A program made the translations under genes and the position numbers. A model generated the notes under the pieces. That model was given only the letters and a program-made list of their open reading frames with translations. It ran no database searches and had not been told where the DNA came from. This document shows positions 9,463 to 16,943 of a DNA stretch of 16,943 nt, one piece after another (the first letter of the stretch is position 1; every line of letters begins with the position of its first letter). Location: contig JAAMPI010001257.1 in the NCBI GenBank assembly GCA_013054445.1, positions 1-16,943 on the forward strand, written 5' to 3'. This DNA comes from Cudoniella acicularis. Its lineage: Eukaryota; Ascomycota; Leotiomycetes; Helotiales; Helotiaceae.

Positions 9463-9595
9463 TGCGGTCTTTTATGTTGATAGGTTTGAAGTAGCAAGTG
9501 GTTTTGGGGTATATCTGCTGAAGCGCGCCTTCTGAACAGGGAATTGCAACTCGCTTCGTTCCTCCCTTACCAGCACACTTCTCCCCATCTCCTCC

Positions 9596-10613
9596 CTACT
9601 TTTCCTCTTTCACTCCATCAATGAAAACATCCACCTTCTCATTATAGAAACACAGCCTCCCAGCAATTAACGCACTCTCCGCAGTAGGGTATTTGTAATA
9701 CCACACCGCATCCTTAATCACCTTCTCTCCAACCCTCAAATCATAATAACTGCCCTCGTCAGCCGCTACCCTCTTCCCTCCCAAACAAAATTCAGAGCCC
9801 AGACATAGGAAGGAGAAACTCACTTGGCCATCCCCTTATAAGGACAATATGTCTCCGTCTTACTCTCCTCTAGATACCCCCAATCAAGCACACTAGTCGC
9901 ACTCAAATAAAACCTCGTCCGCAACATCGTCTCAAACAAAAACACATTTTGGGTACTCTTCGCTACCACCACACCATCAACCTCTATCCGGATCTCCCTC
10001 GAGCTGGGAATCGTCTCGATCCTCTTATAGGGATCCTTTGGATGTGTCCCAAGAAGTTGCTCATCTTCCGCGAACCAGGTGATGGCAGTGTGTTCGATGC
10101 GTACCAAGTTTTTAAGTGGACTAGAGGAGTTGAACACCAGAACACGATCCGTAGATTTATTGCCTCCCTTCAGTTTCGTGAGCCAGTAAGCTGTGTTAGT
10201 ACCTTCTTCTAGCGTAGGACCAGAAAGCACATCCTTGGCAAAAGCTGACTTAGGAATATAAAAGTACGGGTCTAAATTGAAGCACACTTAACGCTTCCTC
10301 TCAAACAGATGAAAAAACATGGAGGAAGAAAGACGTACAGTAAGGATGTTCCCAGACATACTTCGCCTCCAGCGTATCAAAAACAAACAGGCCACCCAGC
10401 AAACCCCGAACTCTCCGCGGCGTTCCTTCCACTTTATGAGGCCCCTTCGACGTCAGCTTTTCACCGAGTTCTAAAAGACTGTCAAGACAATGTTTCTCGT
10501 TAGCACATGGAAGAAATTTATCATTTACAAAACACTCAGCTGAAGGAAGTCGATGAAATGGGGATCGGGCGTCGGGCAGAAGCTTGTATGAGATAGAGAA
10601 CATACTCTGCCAT
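9596..10613 (-). CDS. DUF427-domain protein
   Basis: My preferred model is 10613-10606 (8 nt, MA plus two bases), 10478-10339, 10271-9824 and 9749-9596, giving 249 aa. The second and third introns (67 and 74 nt) are firm: splicing them restores WEHPYYPYFYIPKSAF and CPYKGMANYYDLRVG, both hallmarks of DUF427. The protein has the tandem layout of fungal members: unit 1 begins RRVRGLLGGLFVFDT (about residue 24), unit 2 begins REIRIEVDGVVV (about 141) and ends LCFYNEKVDVFIDG. The proposed first intron (127 nt) has donor GTATGT, branch CTAAC and acceptor ACAG, and its ATG has context AAAATGG. The alternative is no first intron and a start at 10744, which adds 86 residues with no visible homology. 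The biochemical function of DUF427 is unknown to me. The next gene downstream on the same strand begins 133 bp beyond its stop. Confidence 0.85.
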
Positions 10614-11265
10614 TTTGATCTCAAGCGGACAAGAGCTGAGCTACACTTGTTATGATTTAGCAACCCGTCAATAGTGTGGACAAAATCTTGGGGCAATTGG
10701 GAGGATAATATGGGACCTAAAATGGATGACATAGCATCATCCATTTAAAGTGCAGGAATGTAGCCAATTACTCATCATCCCCGCACCCTTAATTTGTCAC
10801 GAAGTCAAGGCGAGGCGGCAATAACAAGCAAAAATTAATTAAAAGCAGCACAAATCAATATTGTAGGAGTCTGATTGAGTTTTTGATGGATTTTTAATCT
10901 TACAAGCCTTCATCTAATCGTAAAATCCCTCGTGAACCAGTCATCACCATCGCTAAGCAAAGTAGGTCACAGAGCTGTTTCCGATGCGCCCGCTCATGCT
11001 ATGGAAATAACTGAGAATGCCAAGGGGTATGAAGGTGCTCCAGTAACTCTGACATGTGGATGTTTAGATGTGCATTGCGCGACAAACCAGGTGCTCGAAG
11101 GCCATCCATTTGACGGCCAACCGAACCAAGATTACCAACCACACAAGTCATAGAAGTATGTCTTCAGCGGTGTAAAGGGGTGGGCGCTACCACCATCAAG
11201 ATGGAAGCAGCAGTTCGAGAGAAGCAGCTTCGTTAGTATAATTGAATCATGCTGGAAGCTGGATT
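10614..11265 (-). other. Intergenic region: DUF427 gene promoter and zinc-knuckle gene 3' end
   Basis: These 652 bp lie between two minus-strand genes. They should hold the 3' UTR of the zinc-knuckle gene and the promoter of the DUF427 gene. An A/T-rich stretch near 10828-10875 (TTAATTAA core) is a plausible promoter element. Under the alternative DUF427 start, 10614-10744 would be coding. No RNA gene or repeat is evident. Confidence 0.5.
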
Positions 11266-14253
11266 TTATTGCTTAGCACCTCCCTTCTTGGTTTGCTTCG
11301 CTGCATTCGCCGCCTTTTTCATGGATCTTGTTCGTCGGGGTATGGATGGGGGTTGAGGATTGTTTGCTGCCTGCTGCTGCTGGTTTTGCTTCTTCTTCTT
11401 CTTCTTTTTCTTATGGTTCGGTCCATTACCAACATTTCCGACACCAGTTCCACCGCTTCCATGATTCGCAGGCCTGTTCCCGATGACAGGTGGAGGGCCG
11501 GCATCACGCGGACCCCTTGGAGGAGCTGTACCATATGCTTGCGGTTGATAGCTTTGTGACGGATAGTTTGGAGTTGGGTATGAATGAGAGGGGCCTGAAT
11601 TGCTTGACATGTTGAATCTAAAGGAATAGTCTTCCTCGGCAAACCGTGGAGGAGGGGAAAATGACCTCTCTCTAGCATATCTGCCATCAAGGTTCTGGTG
11701 CGATCTCGGATGACGGACATCGTTCGAAATGTCACTCAGCATAGAAGCTTGAGGTCGGGACGAATCTTTGAAACTGATGTGTCCATTTTGGGGAGCCGAA
11801 TTGTTGATTTTGGGGCGAATGAACTCAACTTCATCGTCACTATCCTCAATCGTGAATGGATCATTTGCACGACCCTTCCCCTTGATGCTAAACTCCGCCT
11901 TAGGCTTAGGCTTGCTGGGAATAGTGTAATCGACCCCTGCAGATAATGTTCTGACCTGGCTAGCATGGTCCAGATACTTCATCAAATTTCCTTTCGACCA
12001 TGTGTATCCTCCAGAGAGGAGGGTTCCCCGATGCAGACCACACTCGGGACCATAATGACCACTCTCTCCACAACAGTAACAGTAAACAGGAATGTCTCGA
12101 ACTGCCCGAATCTCGTCTTCTCTTGGCGCAAAGCTACGCCAGATGAAGTGGCATGCATTCTCTAGATGATCCTTAGACCGGCATATATCGCAACCGTTCA
12201 ACTCGGATGTCGCCAATCGCAATTTCTCAGGACAGTCTGCAATCTGATGTCCGCGCTGGCGACACTTACCACAACGTGGGTTGTTCGGGCAGGTGAAATT
12301 TGAATGGGTTCCGTTTTCGTTACATAGAATGCAATGAAGAGCTGGGCACTCGCGCGATCCATGGCCACTATCACCGCAAGCAAGACATCGAGGAATTGCA
12401 TTCTCTTTACCCAATGTTGGAAAGTACTTTTGCTGCATACGTGCCTCAAATTGTTCAATGCTCTTCTTGACAATCGAGTTGGCGAGAGGGCCTCTGTCAC
12501 TCATGACGGTGTCACTGCCATCAACGGGACTAGAGCTACTCATGCCTCCAGTATCTGCAAAGACGCGTGCTTGGTTTTGCCCCGTATAAGAGGAACCAAT
12601 CTGACCATGGGCTTGCGCCGAGTCTTGGCTGTTCTTCCCAACAGTCTCTTTAAATGCACCAAAGGGCTTGACAGTGATTTGGGACTCGATTTCTTTCAGA
12701 AACGTATCTGCAACGTTGGCAGAGGCAGTGCCTGCAGATTTGTTTCGATCGCTCAGCTCCTTTGCACGTGCCTTTACCTGGTCCAAGCTTAGAGCATCTT
12801 CCGCTCTGGCACTCTCCAACACTGGATCCAAGAAACGTCGATGCTTGCTGTAGTAGACATTGCAATATCGGAAAAAAGCCGCTTTCAGGTCTCCATCTCT
12901 TAAACTATCGGTACAACCGAAGTTCTGACTCAAAAAGAAAGGGGCGAAGACATTGTACGAGAAGTCCTGGACTTTGATCGGAAGGCCGGCCTCATTAAAG
13001 ACTTCTGGAAGTTTGTATCTCATTTCGCCTGATGGGAAAAACTTCTCTTCCTTAGGAGTTTTCGCATAGAAGGTGTTTCCCTTTGCGATTTGGTTTGTGA
13101 TTGTAGCATACTTCTGAGGCAAAGGCCATTCACCTACGAGCGCGAGGATGTGGTCTGCTTCATCAGTGGCAGCTTTCATCTCCCCCTTTTTGAATATGGC
13201 GAGTTGCTTCTGGTATACAGCTTTCTGGTCAGGCGACAGCAGTTTCCTCTGCTTGTTGGAAAGTTTGACAAAGGGGACTTTTGAGGGATCAGGGTGATTA
13301 CTCAAAACGCTATCTCTTTGTTCAGACCCATTCGCAGGAGAATCAACTTCACTCTCGGAACTGCTCTCAGCAGCTTCCGGAGCATTCTGCTTGCGACGGC
13401 TCGATCGTGTAGAAGCAGATGAAGCTTGTGATTTGAAATTCTCAAAGCTAGTACTTTCGGGTACCATACTTGGAACTGCTTGGGTTCCTTTTTTCTTGAC
13501 CCCAAAAGAGATTCGCAATCCGCTTTGCACCCCCTTGTTCCATCCAGAGGGAACCCCGGCAGGAAGGTCGCCCAGAGAGGTTGAAGTGTTAAAAAGTCCC
13601 ATAACAGGAGAATGTTGCTGATCTTCCATTTCCACATCATGGGATGCTTGAGGCTGATCCATGGAGACATTATTAATGGGCGTGACATTGTCAATGGCTT
13701 GTAGAGGCTCCGCGAATCTTGCTGGGTTTTGAGCTGGTGTATCAGATGTGGGTTCAATGTGTCCGTCGGTCTTAAGAGCATCGAGATGCGAATCGAAAGC
13801 TGAAGGGACTATTTGCTCAATGACATTGACAGCATCAATTCCAGTCACAGGCACTTGAAGCTGGTCTCGTTTGTCCAAGACAGTATTGAAGAGCTCTGGA
13901 TGGTCGCTCGAGGGAATACCGCTCATTTCAATATTCGCCTCGGAAGTGTCAACAGCAGCAAGCTGGTTACTTGGGGGATCGAGCAAGTCTCCGCTAGGTT
14001 TGGAAGACTCACCATCACCAGGAACACCAGCAGGTATCGACGAGATGGTACTAACGACCAAGTCATCTTCTGCTCTGTCAATTTCTTCTGGCTGCGCATC
14101 ATCTCTCTTGACGCGTTTGCTGGATCTCGCAAGCGATTCATCGTCTGAAGACTCTCCCATATCGCAGGTGTCCTCATACTCGGCGGTGCTTTGTAAATCC
14201 CGTTTGCGACCCACGAGAGAGGTTCTTGAGTCGGTGGTTGGATCGTCCGCCAT
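11266..14253 (-). CDS. Large CCHC zinc-knuckle protein, Air1/Air2-like
   Basis: A single-exon protein of 995 aa from this start. Five consecutive zinc knuckles lie at about residues 623-738: CLACGDSGHGSREC, CILCNENGTHSNFTC, CGKCRQRGHQIADC, CDICRSKDHLENAC and CYCCGESGHYGPEC. Five knuckles in a row is the Air1/Air2 layout; in yeast these are the RNA-binding subunits of the nuclear TRAMP polyadenylation complex that feeds RNAs to the exosome. Before the knuckles are an acidic, Ser-rich N-terminus with a basic KRVKRDD patch and a conserved-looking domain around residues 330-480 (KLSNKQRKLLSPDQKAVYQK). After them come an acidic motif (IEDSDDEVEF), a Pro/Ser/Tyr-rich region, a Lys8 run, a Gln run and a basic tail. 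It is far larger than yeast Air2 (about 340 aa), so orthology is probable but not proved. The start MADDP fits a nuclear acidic N-terminus; the frame stays open to an ATG at 14805 (1179 aa), which cannot be excluded. Confidence 0.85.
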   Translation of the reverse strand: MADDPTTDSRTSLVGRKRDLQSTAEYEDTCDMGESSDDESLARSSKRVKRDDAQPEEIDRAEDDLVVSTISSIPAGVPGDGESSKPSGDLLDPPSNQLAAVDTSEANIEMSGIPSSDHPELFNTVLDKRDQLQVPVTGIDAVNVIEQIVPSAFDSHLDALKTDGHIEPTSDTPAQNPARFAEPLQAIDNVTPINNVSMDQPQASHDVEMEDQQHSPVMGLFNTSTSLGDLPAGVPSGWNKGVQSGLRISFGVKKKGTQAVPSMVPESTSFENFKSQASSASTRSSRRKQNAPEAAESSSESEVDSPANGSEQRDSVLSNHPDPSKVPFVKLSNKQRKLLSPDQKAVYQKQLAIFKKGEMKAATDEADHILALVGEWPLPQKYATITNQIAKGNTFYAKTPKEEKFFPSGEMRYKLPEVFNEAGLPIKVQDFSYNVFAPFFLSQNFGCTDSLRDGDLKAAFFRYCNVYYSKHRRFLDPVLESARAEDALSLDQVKARAKELSDRNKSAGTASANVADTFLKEIESQITVKPFGAFKETVGKNSQDSAQAHGQIGSSYTGQNQARVFADTGGMSSSSPVDGSDTVMSDRGPLANSIVKKSIEQFEARMQQKYFPTLGKENAIPRCLACGDSGHGSRECPALHCILCNENGTHSNFTCPNNPRCGKCRQRGHQIADCPEKLRLATSELNGCDICRSKDHLENACHFIWRSFAPREDEIRAVRDIPVYCYCCGESGHYGPECGLHRGTLLSGGYTWSKGNLMKYLDHASQVRTLSAGVDYTIPSKPKPKAEFSIKGKGRANDPFTIEDSDDEVEFIRPKINNSAPQNGHISFKDSSRPQASMLSDISNDVRHPRSHQNLDGRYARERSFSPPPRFAEEDYSFRFNMSSNSGPSHSYPTPNYPSQSYQPQAYGTAPPRGPRDAGPPPVIGNRPANHGSGGTGVGNVGNGPNHKKKKKKKKQNQQQQAANNPQPPSIPRRTRSMKKAANAAKQTKKGGAKQ

Positions 14254-14844
14254 CTCGACAGAACAAATGGCCTCGCAGACCGCGGGGCGATTGTTTGTGG
14301 AGAGAGGGAGGGGAAGGGGGGTATATGGCAATCGTGCAAGAATCCTAAAGGTTAGTGCGGGACTGCAAAACCAAGACCAGCGATGCGCAGTCGCGATCAG
14401 CTCATCATGGATTGCCAGAGATGCAGCGTATTCGTGCGCAGGGTTGGAGGGGAAAAGGTGAAGGATTAGGTTGGCCAGAGGTGTCGCTGGGCTCCTGGAG
14501 GTGGAGGTGGAGGTGGAGGTAGAAGTACTTGTCCGAAAATATCGTACTTTCGGGTACTTCGCACTTTCTCTTCGTGTTCTCCATGACGCGTTGTACGCTA
14601 GTCTGAATTGACCTACAGTGGCAGGGATCGAAGACCTCAAGCCAACTAGGAAAGTACGACCACAACGCTGAACTGCCTCGACACATTCCATTTCATGTAC
14701 CACGACATAATCTGCGTCTATCTGCTGAGCCTCGCCGTCTAAAGCTTCTGATAAGGTTGCTGCCCATCTAAGCCCCGTCCTGGGATCGAGGTAAGCAGGC
14801 CTCAATATTCAACATCCGGCTGACCCTGTCGGGACACCTTCACC
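14254..14844. promoter_or_regulatory. Divergent promoter/leader region of the zinc-knuckle gene and orm
   Basis: Read on the minus strand, the part next to the zinc-knuckle start is pyrimidine-rich (CCTTCCCCTCCCTC-type runs), typical of a fungal leader. The same frame stays open for 184 codons up to 14805, so this may instead be an N-terminal extension. The orm promoter must also fall here if its leader begins near 14845. No TATA box is obvious. Confidence 0.45.
14497..14520. repeat. (GGAGGT)4 hexanucleotide repeat
   Basis: Four perfect GGAGGT units on the + strand, followed by a degenerate AGAAGT unit. On the minus strand in the long zinc-knuckle frame they encode a Thr-Ser run. If the start is at 14253 they are a CT-rich leader or promoter tract. 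Confidence 0.85.
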
Positions 14845-14900
14845 ATGCCTTCACCACCCCCAAGACCAAGAGCTCCCAGAAGCCCAGATCCCCAGCTATC

Positions 14901-15178
14901 ATGTCCGCAAACCCGAATTTTGGGTGCGCTGCGACTGTTCATCTGATACTAATGTTGCACGCGGTGCTTCTAGGACCAGCAAAGCTCTCAGCCCTGCTCT
15001 GACTGCAACATTATTCGACCCGGCCGCTCAACATAGGCTCAGACCGCTCAATCGAGCACACCGTATCCTTCAAGATTCCTCCCTCTACCACCGCCAAACT
15101 GTCTTCTCCAATCCTCCTCCCTCGCACCGTCTCCTACGACGCGACCTCCAAGCCTCCCCGTCCGAGTGGTCCGTATAG
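14901..15178 (+). other. Spliced upstream ORF in the orm leader
   Basis: The ATG at 14901 begins an ORF that needs one intron (14924-14973, 50 nt; donor GTGCGC, branch TACTAAT, acceptor CTAG). It gives 75 aa, begins MSANPNFG and ends ASPSEWSV, with its TAG at 15176-15178, four bases before the orm ATG. The peptide has no motif I recognise. A second ATG at 14845 reads through the same splice to a 35-aa peptide. These may be upstream ORFs regulating orm, or chance frames in a spliced leader. A different acceptor at 15036 would instead fuse the 14845 frame to orm in frame. Confidence 0.4.
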
Positions 15179-15182
15179 AGCG

Positions 15183-15900
15183 ATGAGCGAGCAGAAGACT
15201 GGGAGGCGGCGGCGGTCCAGTAGCTTGCTGTATCAAGAACCGCCGGAGACCATAGAGCACATGAGTGACCAGGCTGCTTTGCCAAATTTGAATGCAAACT
15301 GGGTCAACGCCAAAGGTCAGCTACTCCCGAGGAGAGTGTGAAGAAATGCCATTGCTTGCTTCGCCAACCATTCTACACTTGGAGGCAGCCCGCAAAATGC
15401 AGAGTCCTTTGTTGTATCGCTGCTAACGTTTCTGTCCCTTAAGGTGCCTGGACGATACACTTGGTGCTGATCGCGTGCCTCAAAATACTTTTTGATATAA
15501 TTCCAGGAGTGTCTCAAGAAACGTCCTGGACCCTGACGAATATCTCATACATGTTCGGCTCGTTCCTTATGTTTCACTGGGTCCGAGGAGTGCCATTCGA
15601 GTTTAACGCAGGCGCGTACGATAATTTGAATATGTGGGAGCAAATTGACAACGGGGCTCAATACACACCGGCCAAAAAATTTCTTCTCAGTGTACCAATT
15701 GTGCTATTTTTGTTGAGCACTCACTATACCCACTACGACTTGACGTACTTTACCATCAATTTTTTGGCTGTGCTAGGAGTGGTCATACCTAAGCTACCAT
15801 ACGTAAGTGCTTTGTCGATTTTACCTCATAAATACTAAGTCGAAATCAGAGTCACCGAACCCGGGTCGGTCTATTTTCAGGAGCACCAGAAGACAGGTAG
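15183..15900 (+). CDS. orm1: ORM1/ORMDL-family regulator of sphingolipid synthesis
   Basis: An ER membrane protein that binds and inhibits serine palmitoyltransferase, setting the rate of sphingolipid synthesis. Three exons, 15183-15315, 15444-15802 and 15850-15900, give 180 aa. Introns are 128 and 47 nt with CTAAC/CTAAG branch sites. Splicing restores WVNAKGAWTIH and IPKLPYSHRTRVGLF, both diagnostic. The core contains FDIIPGVSQETSWTLTN, RGVPFEFNAGAYDNLNMWEQ, DNGAQYTPAKKFL and the hydrophobic helices VLIACLKILF, LLSVPIVLFLL and LAVLGVVIPKL. The N-terminus RRRRSSSLLYQEPPE carries RxRxxS sites (Ser13 and Ser14), the form phosphorylated by Ypk1-type AGC kinases in yeast Orm proteins. This suggests the same relief-of-inhibition control, by inference. 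The start at 15183 matches the usual fungal N-terminal length. A spliced in-frame extension from 14845 is formally possible. The last ten residues past the conserved RV block are unremarkable. Confidence 0.93.
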
Positions 15901-16630
15901 CGTGCGGGTGGGTCATTGCATGGCGTTTGTACGATATTTTGAGGTTTATACCGTTTGGTCCGACCGATCACCATACACAATTGCAGCAAATGCATAAAAA
16001 GATGTATTTAAAACAGGAAAGGAGTTATCGAGTCTTGGCTACATGAAACACATCAGTTCTGTCCTTGATTTTTCTCCCATGTGAGATTTAATGTGCTATT
16101 ACATTTTGTGGGAATGCAAGTATGGAACCCCCATCAGAAATGTGGCTCAGGACTTACTGAAAAAGTACTAGTGTAAAAATCATACCAATATGACAGCTTT
16201 TGTGGGCGCTCCACGTCAGTACCAGAGGAAATTGTCTTGATATCTCGCACCAAAATTTCACCTCGAGCTAAAATTCCGGGGACAAAATTTGAGCTACCCT
16301 TCCAATGAATCTATTATTATGCGTCTTCTCATCATTCAGTGGAGTCATGGCAAGATGCTATATCTCTTAATGTTTAGCTTCTCACCTAAAGTCTCTAGTG
16401 ACGATCGTTTCCGCGATCACAGCTTTTTGGTAGCGGCCACAGACCTAGTGAGACGGATGCATTTCAAGCTGGAATCGCAGCTAGATAAATTTATAAATAA
16501 TCGCAGGTTTTCCCCTCTTTCACTTTCTCTTATCTTTCTCTCAGTCCTTCGTCAGCAATCGCTTTTTCTTTCTTCCATTTCGCACATCCCACTCAACACC
16601 GAAGCCACTCGCTACACAAAATCCATCAAG
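15901..16630 (+). other. Intergenic region: orm 3' end and promoter of the secreted protein
   Basis: These 730 bp lack a supported gene. The first part should be the orm 3' UTR. The remainder is the A/T-rich promoter of the downstream secreted-protein gene. It includes a TATA box near 16492 and a short inverted repeat, GATCG-N6-CGATC, at about 16403-16418. Near 16252-16302 there are repeated AAAATT(T) and GAGCT words of unknown meaning. Confidence 0.55.
16492..16499 (+). promoter_or_regulatory. TATA box
   Basis: A TATAAATA match 132 bp before the start codon at 16631 is followed by a CT-rich leader (CCCCTCTTTCACTTTCTC), the usual layout of a strongly transcribed fungal gene. Position and sequence agree with a core promoter element. 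Confidence 0.7.
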
Positions 16631-16943
16631 ATGAAGATCAATGCCTTCATCGCAGCGGCAATCATTGCCTATACCGCCGAGGCTGCTGTTCAGGGCCCGT
16701 ATGGAGGAGATAAGATACAGGAGGTGAAGCCTTACACGCCTGAGGAGTCCCCAGCTAGCTATTGGGTTCCTCATCGCAAGTCCGAGCCGCCCTCGAATCC
16801 AGCTCCTTATAATGTACCAGCTCCCCACGGTCCACCGGCTCCCTACAACGTACCAGCTCCATACAGCGCACCTCCTAGCGAGCCCACTCCTGCGAAACCA
16901 AGTCCATATGGCCCTCCTCCCAGCGAGCAGACACCTCCCACAA
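16631..16943 (+). CDS. Secreted proline-rich repeat protein (partial, runs off window)
   Basis: The frame is open from the ATG to the window end (104 codons plus one base) with no stop, so the 3' end is missing. A secretory signal peptide is clear: basic Lys2, hydrophobic core FIAAAIIAY and a likely cleavage after AEA (about residue 18). The mature part is rich in Pro, Tyr, Ala and Ser, with imperfect repeats: PAPYNVPAP occurs twice (57-65 and 69-77), and PPSE occurs twice. Such proteins are typically cell-wall or extracellular proteins, possibly GPI-anchored; the missing C-terminus would decide. The TATA box and CT-rich leader suggest high or inducible expression. I do not recognise a named family. 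The start is supported by the signal peptide and the context AAGATG. Confidence 0.8.
   Translation, partial: MKINAFIAAAIIAYTAEAAVQGPYGGDKIQEVKPYTPEESPASYWVPHRKSEPPSNPAPYNVPAPHGPPAPYNVPAPYSAPPSEPTPAKPSPYGPPPSEQTPPT

Noticed and set aside
10932..11153. 73-codon + strand open frame between the DUF427 and zinc-knuckle genes
   Set aside because: No motif, no promoter or splice support, and composition like the surrounding non-coding DNA.
15803..16046. Longer orm 3' end using the acceptor at 15880 or reading through at 15803
   Set aside because: Only the acceptor at 15849 yields the conserved SHRxRVxLF ending of the ORM family.
16252..16302. Possible hairpin or MITE remnant from repeated AAAATT and GAGCT words
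   Set aside because: The repeats are short and imperfect with no target-site duplication; chance in A/T-rich promoter DNA is sufficient.

Overview
The window is nuclear DNA from a filamentous ascomycete. Genes are close together and alternate between strands. Most have short introns (44-150 nt) with GT(A/G)AGT-like donors, CTAAC/CTGAC branch points and AG acceptors, and the leaders are pyrimidine-rich. A Dicer-like 2 protein, a Ypd1 phosphotransfer protein, a fungal DUF427 protein and an ORMDL protein all point to Pezizomycotina. Leotiomycetes/Helotiales is my best guess from the look of the proteins, but I could not run a search. I see no tRNA, rRNA, CRISPR array or recognisable transposon.

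Layout: (1) 175-743 (+), Ypd1 histidine phosphotransfer protein, three exons. (2) 1168-1947 (-), 2H (LigT/AKAP7-type) phosphoesterase, one exon. (3) 2416-7949 (+), Dicer-like 2, seven exons, about 1491 aa; its Walker A motif lies on a 29-nt microexon followed by an unusually long 623-nt intron. (4) 8197-9462 (-), membrane-anchored SGNH/PC-esterase-like protein, four exons, in which the expected catalytic Ser and His appear to be replaced. (5) 9596-10613 (-), DUF427 protein, four exons including a proposed 8-nt first coding exon. (6) 11266-14253 (-), large zinc-knuckle protein with five CCHC knuckles, Air1/Air2-like; the open frame runs on to 14805. (7) 15183-15900 (+), ORM1/ORMDL sphingolipid regulator, three exons, preceded by an intron-containing leader with upstream ORFs. 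(8) 16631 to the window end (+), a secreted proline-rich repeat protein, cut off by the edge.

These are mostly unrelated housekeeping and regulatory functions: osmosensing phosphorelay, RNA silencing, nuclear RNA surveillance and sphingolipid homeostasis. No biosynthetic or defence cluster is evident. The most suggestive arrangement is the divergent pair of a 2H phosphoesterase and DCL2 sharing 468 bp of upstream DNA; a functional link between them is inference only. All spliced models come from reading splice signals and recovering family motifs by eye, without transcript data.
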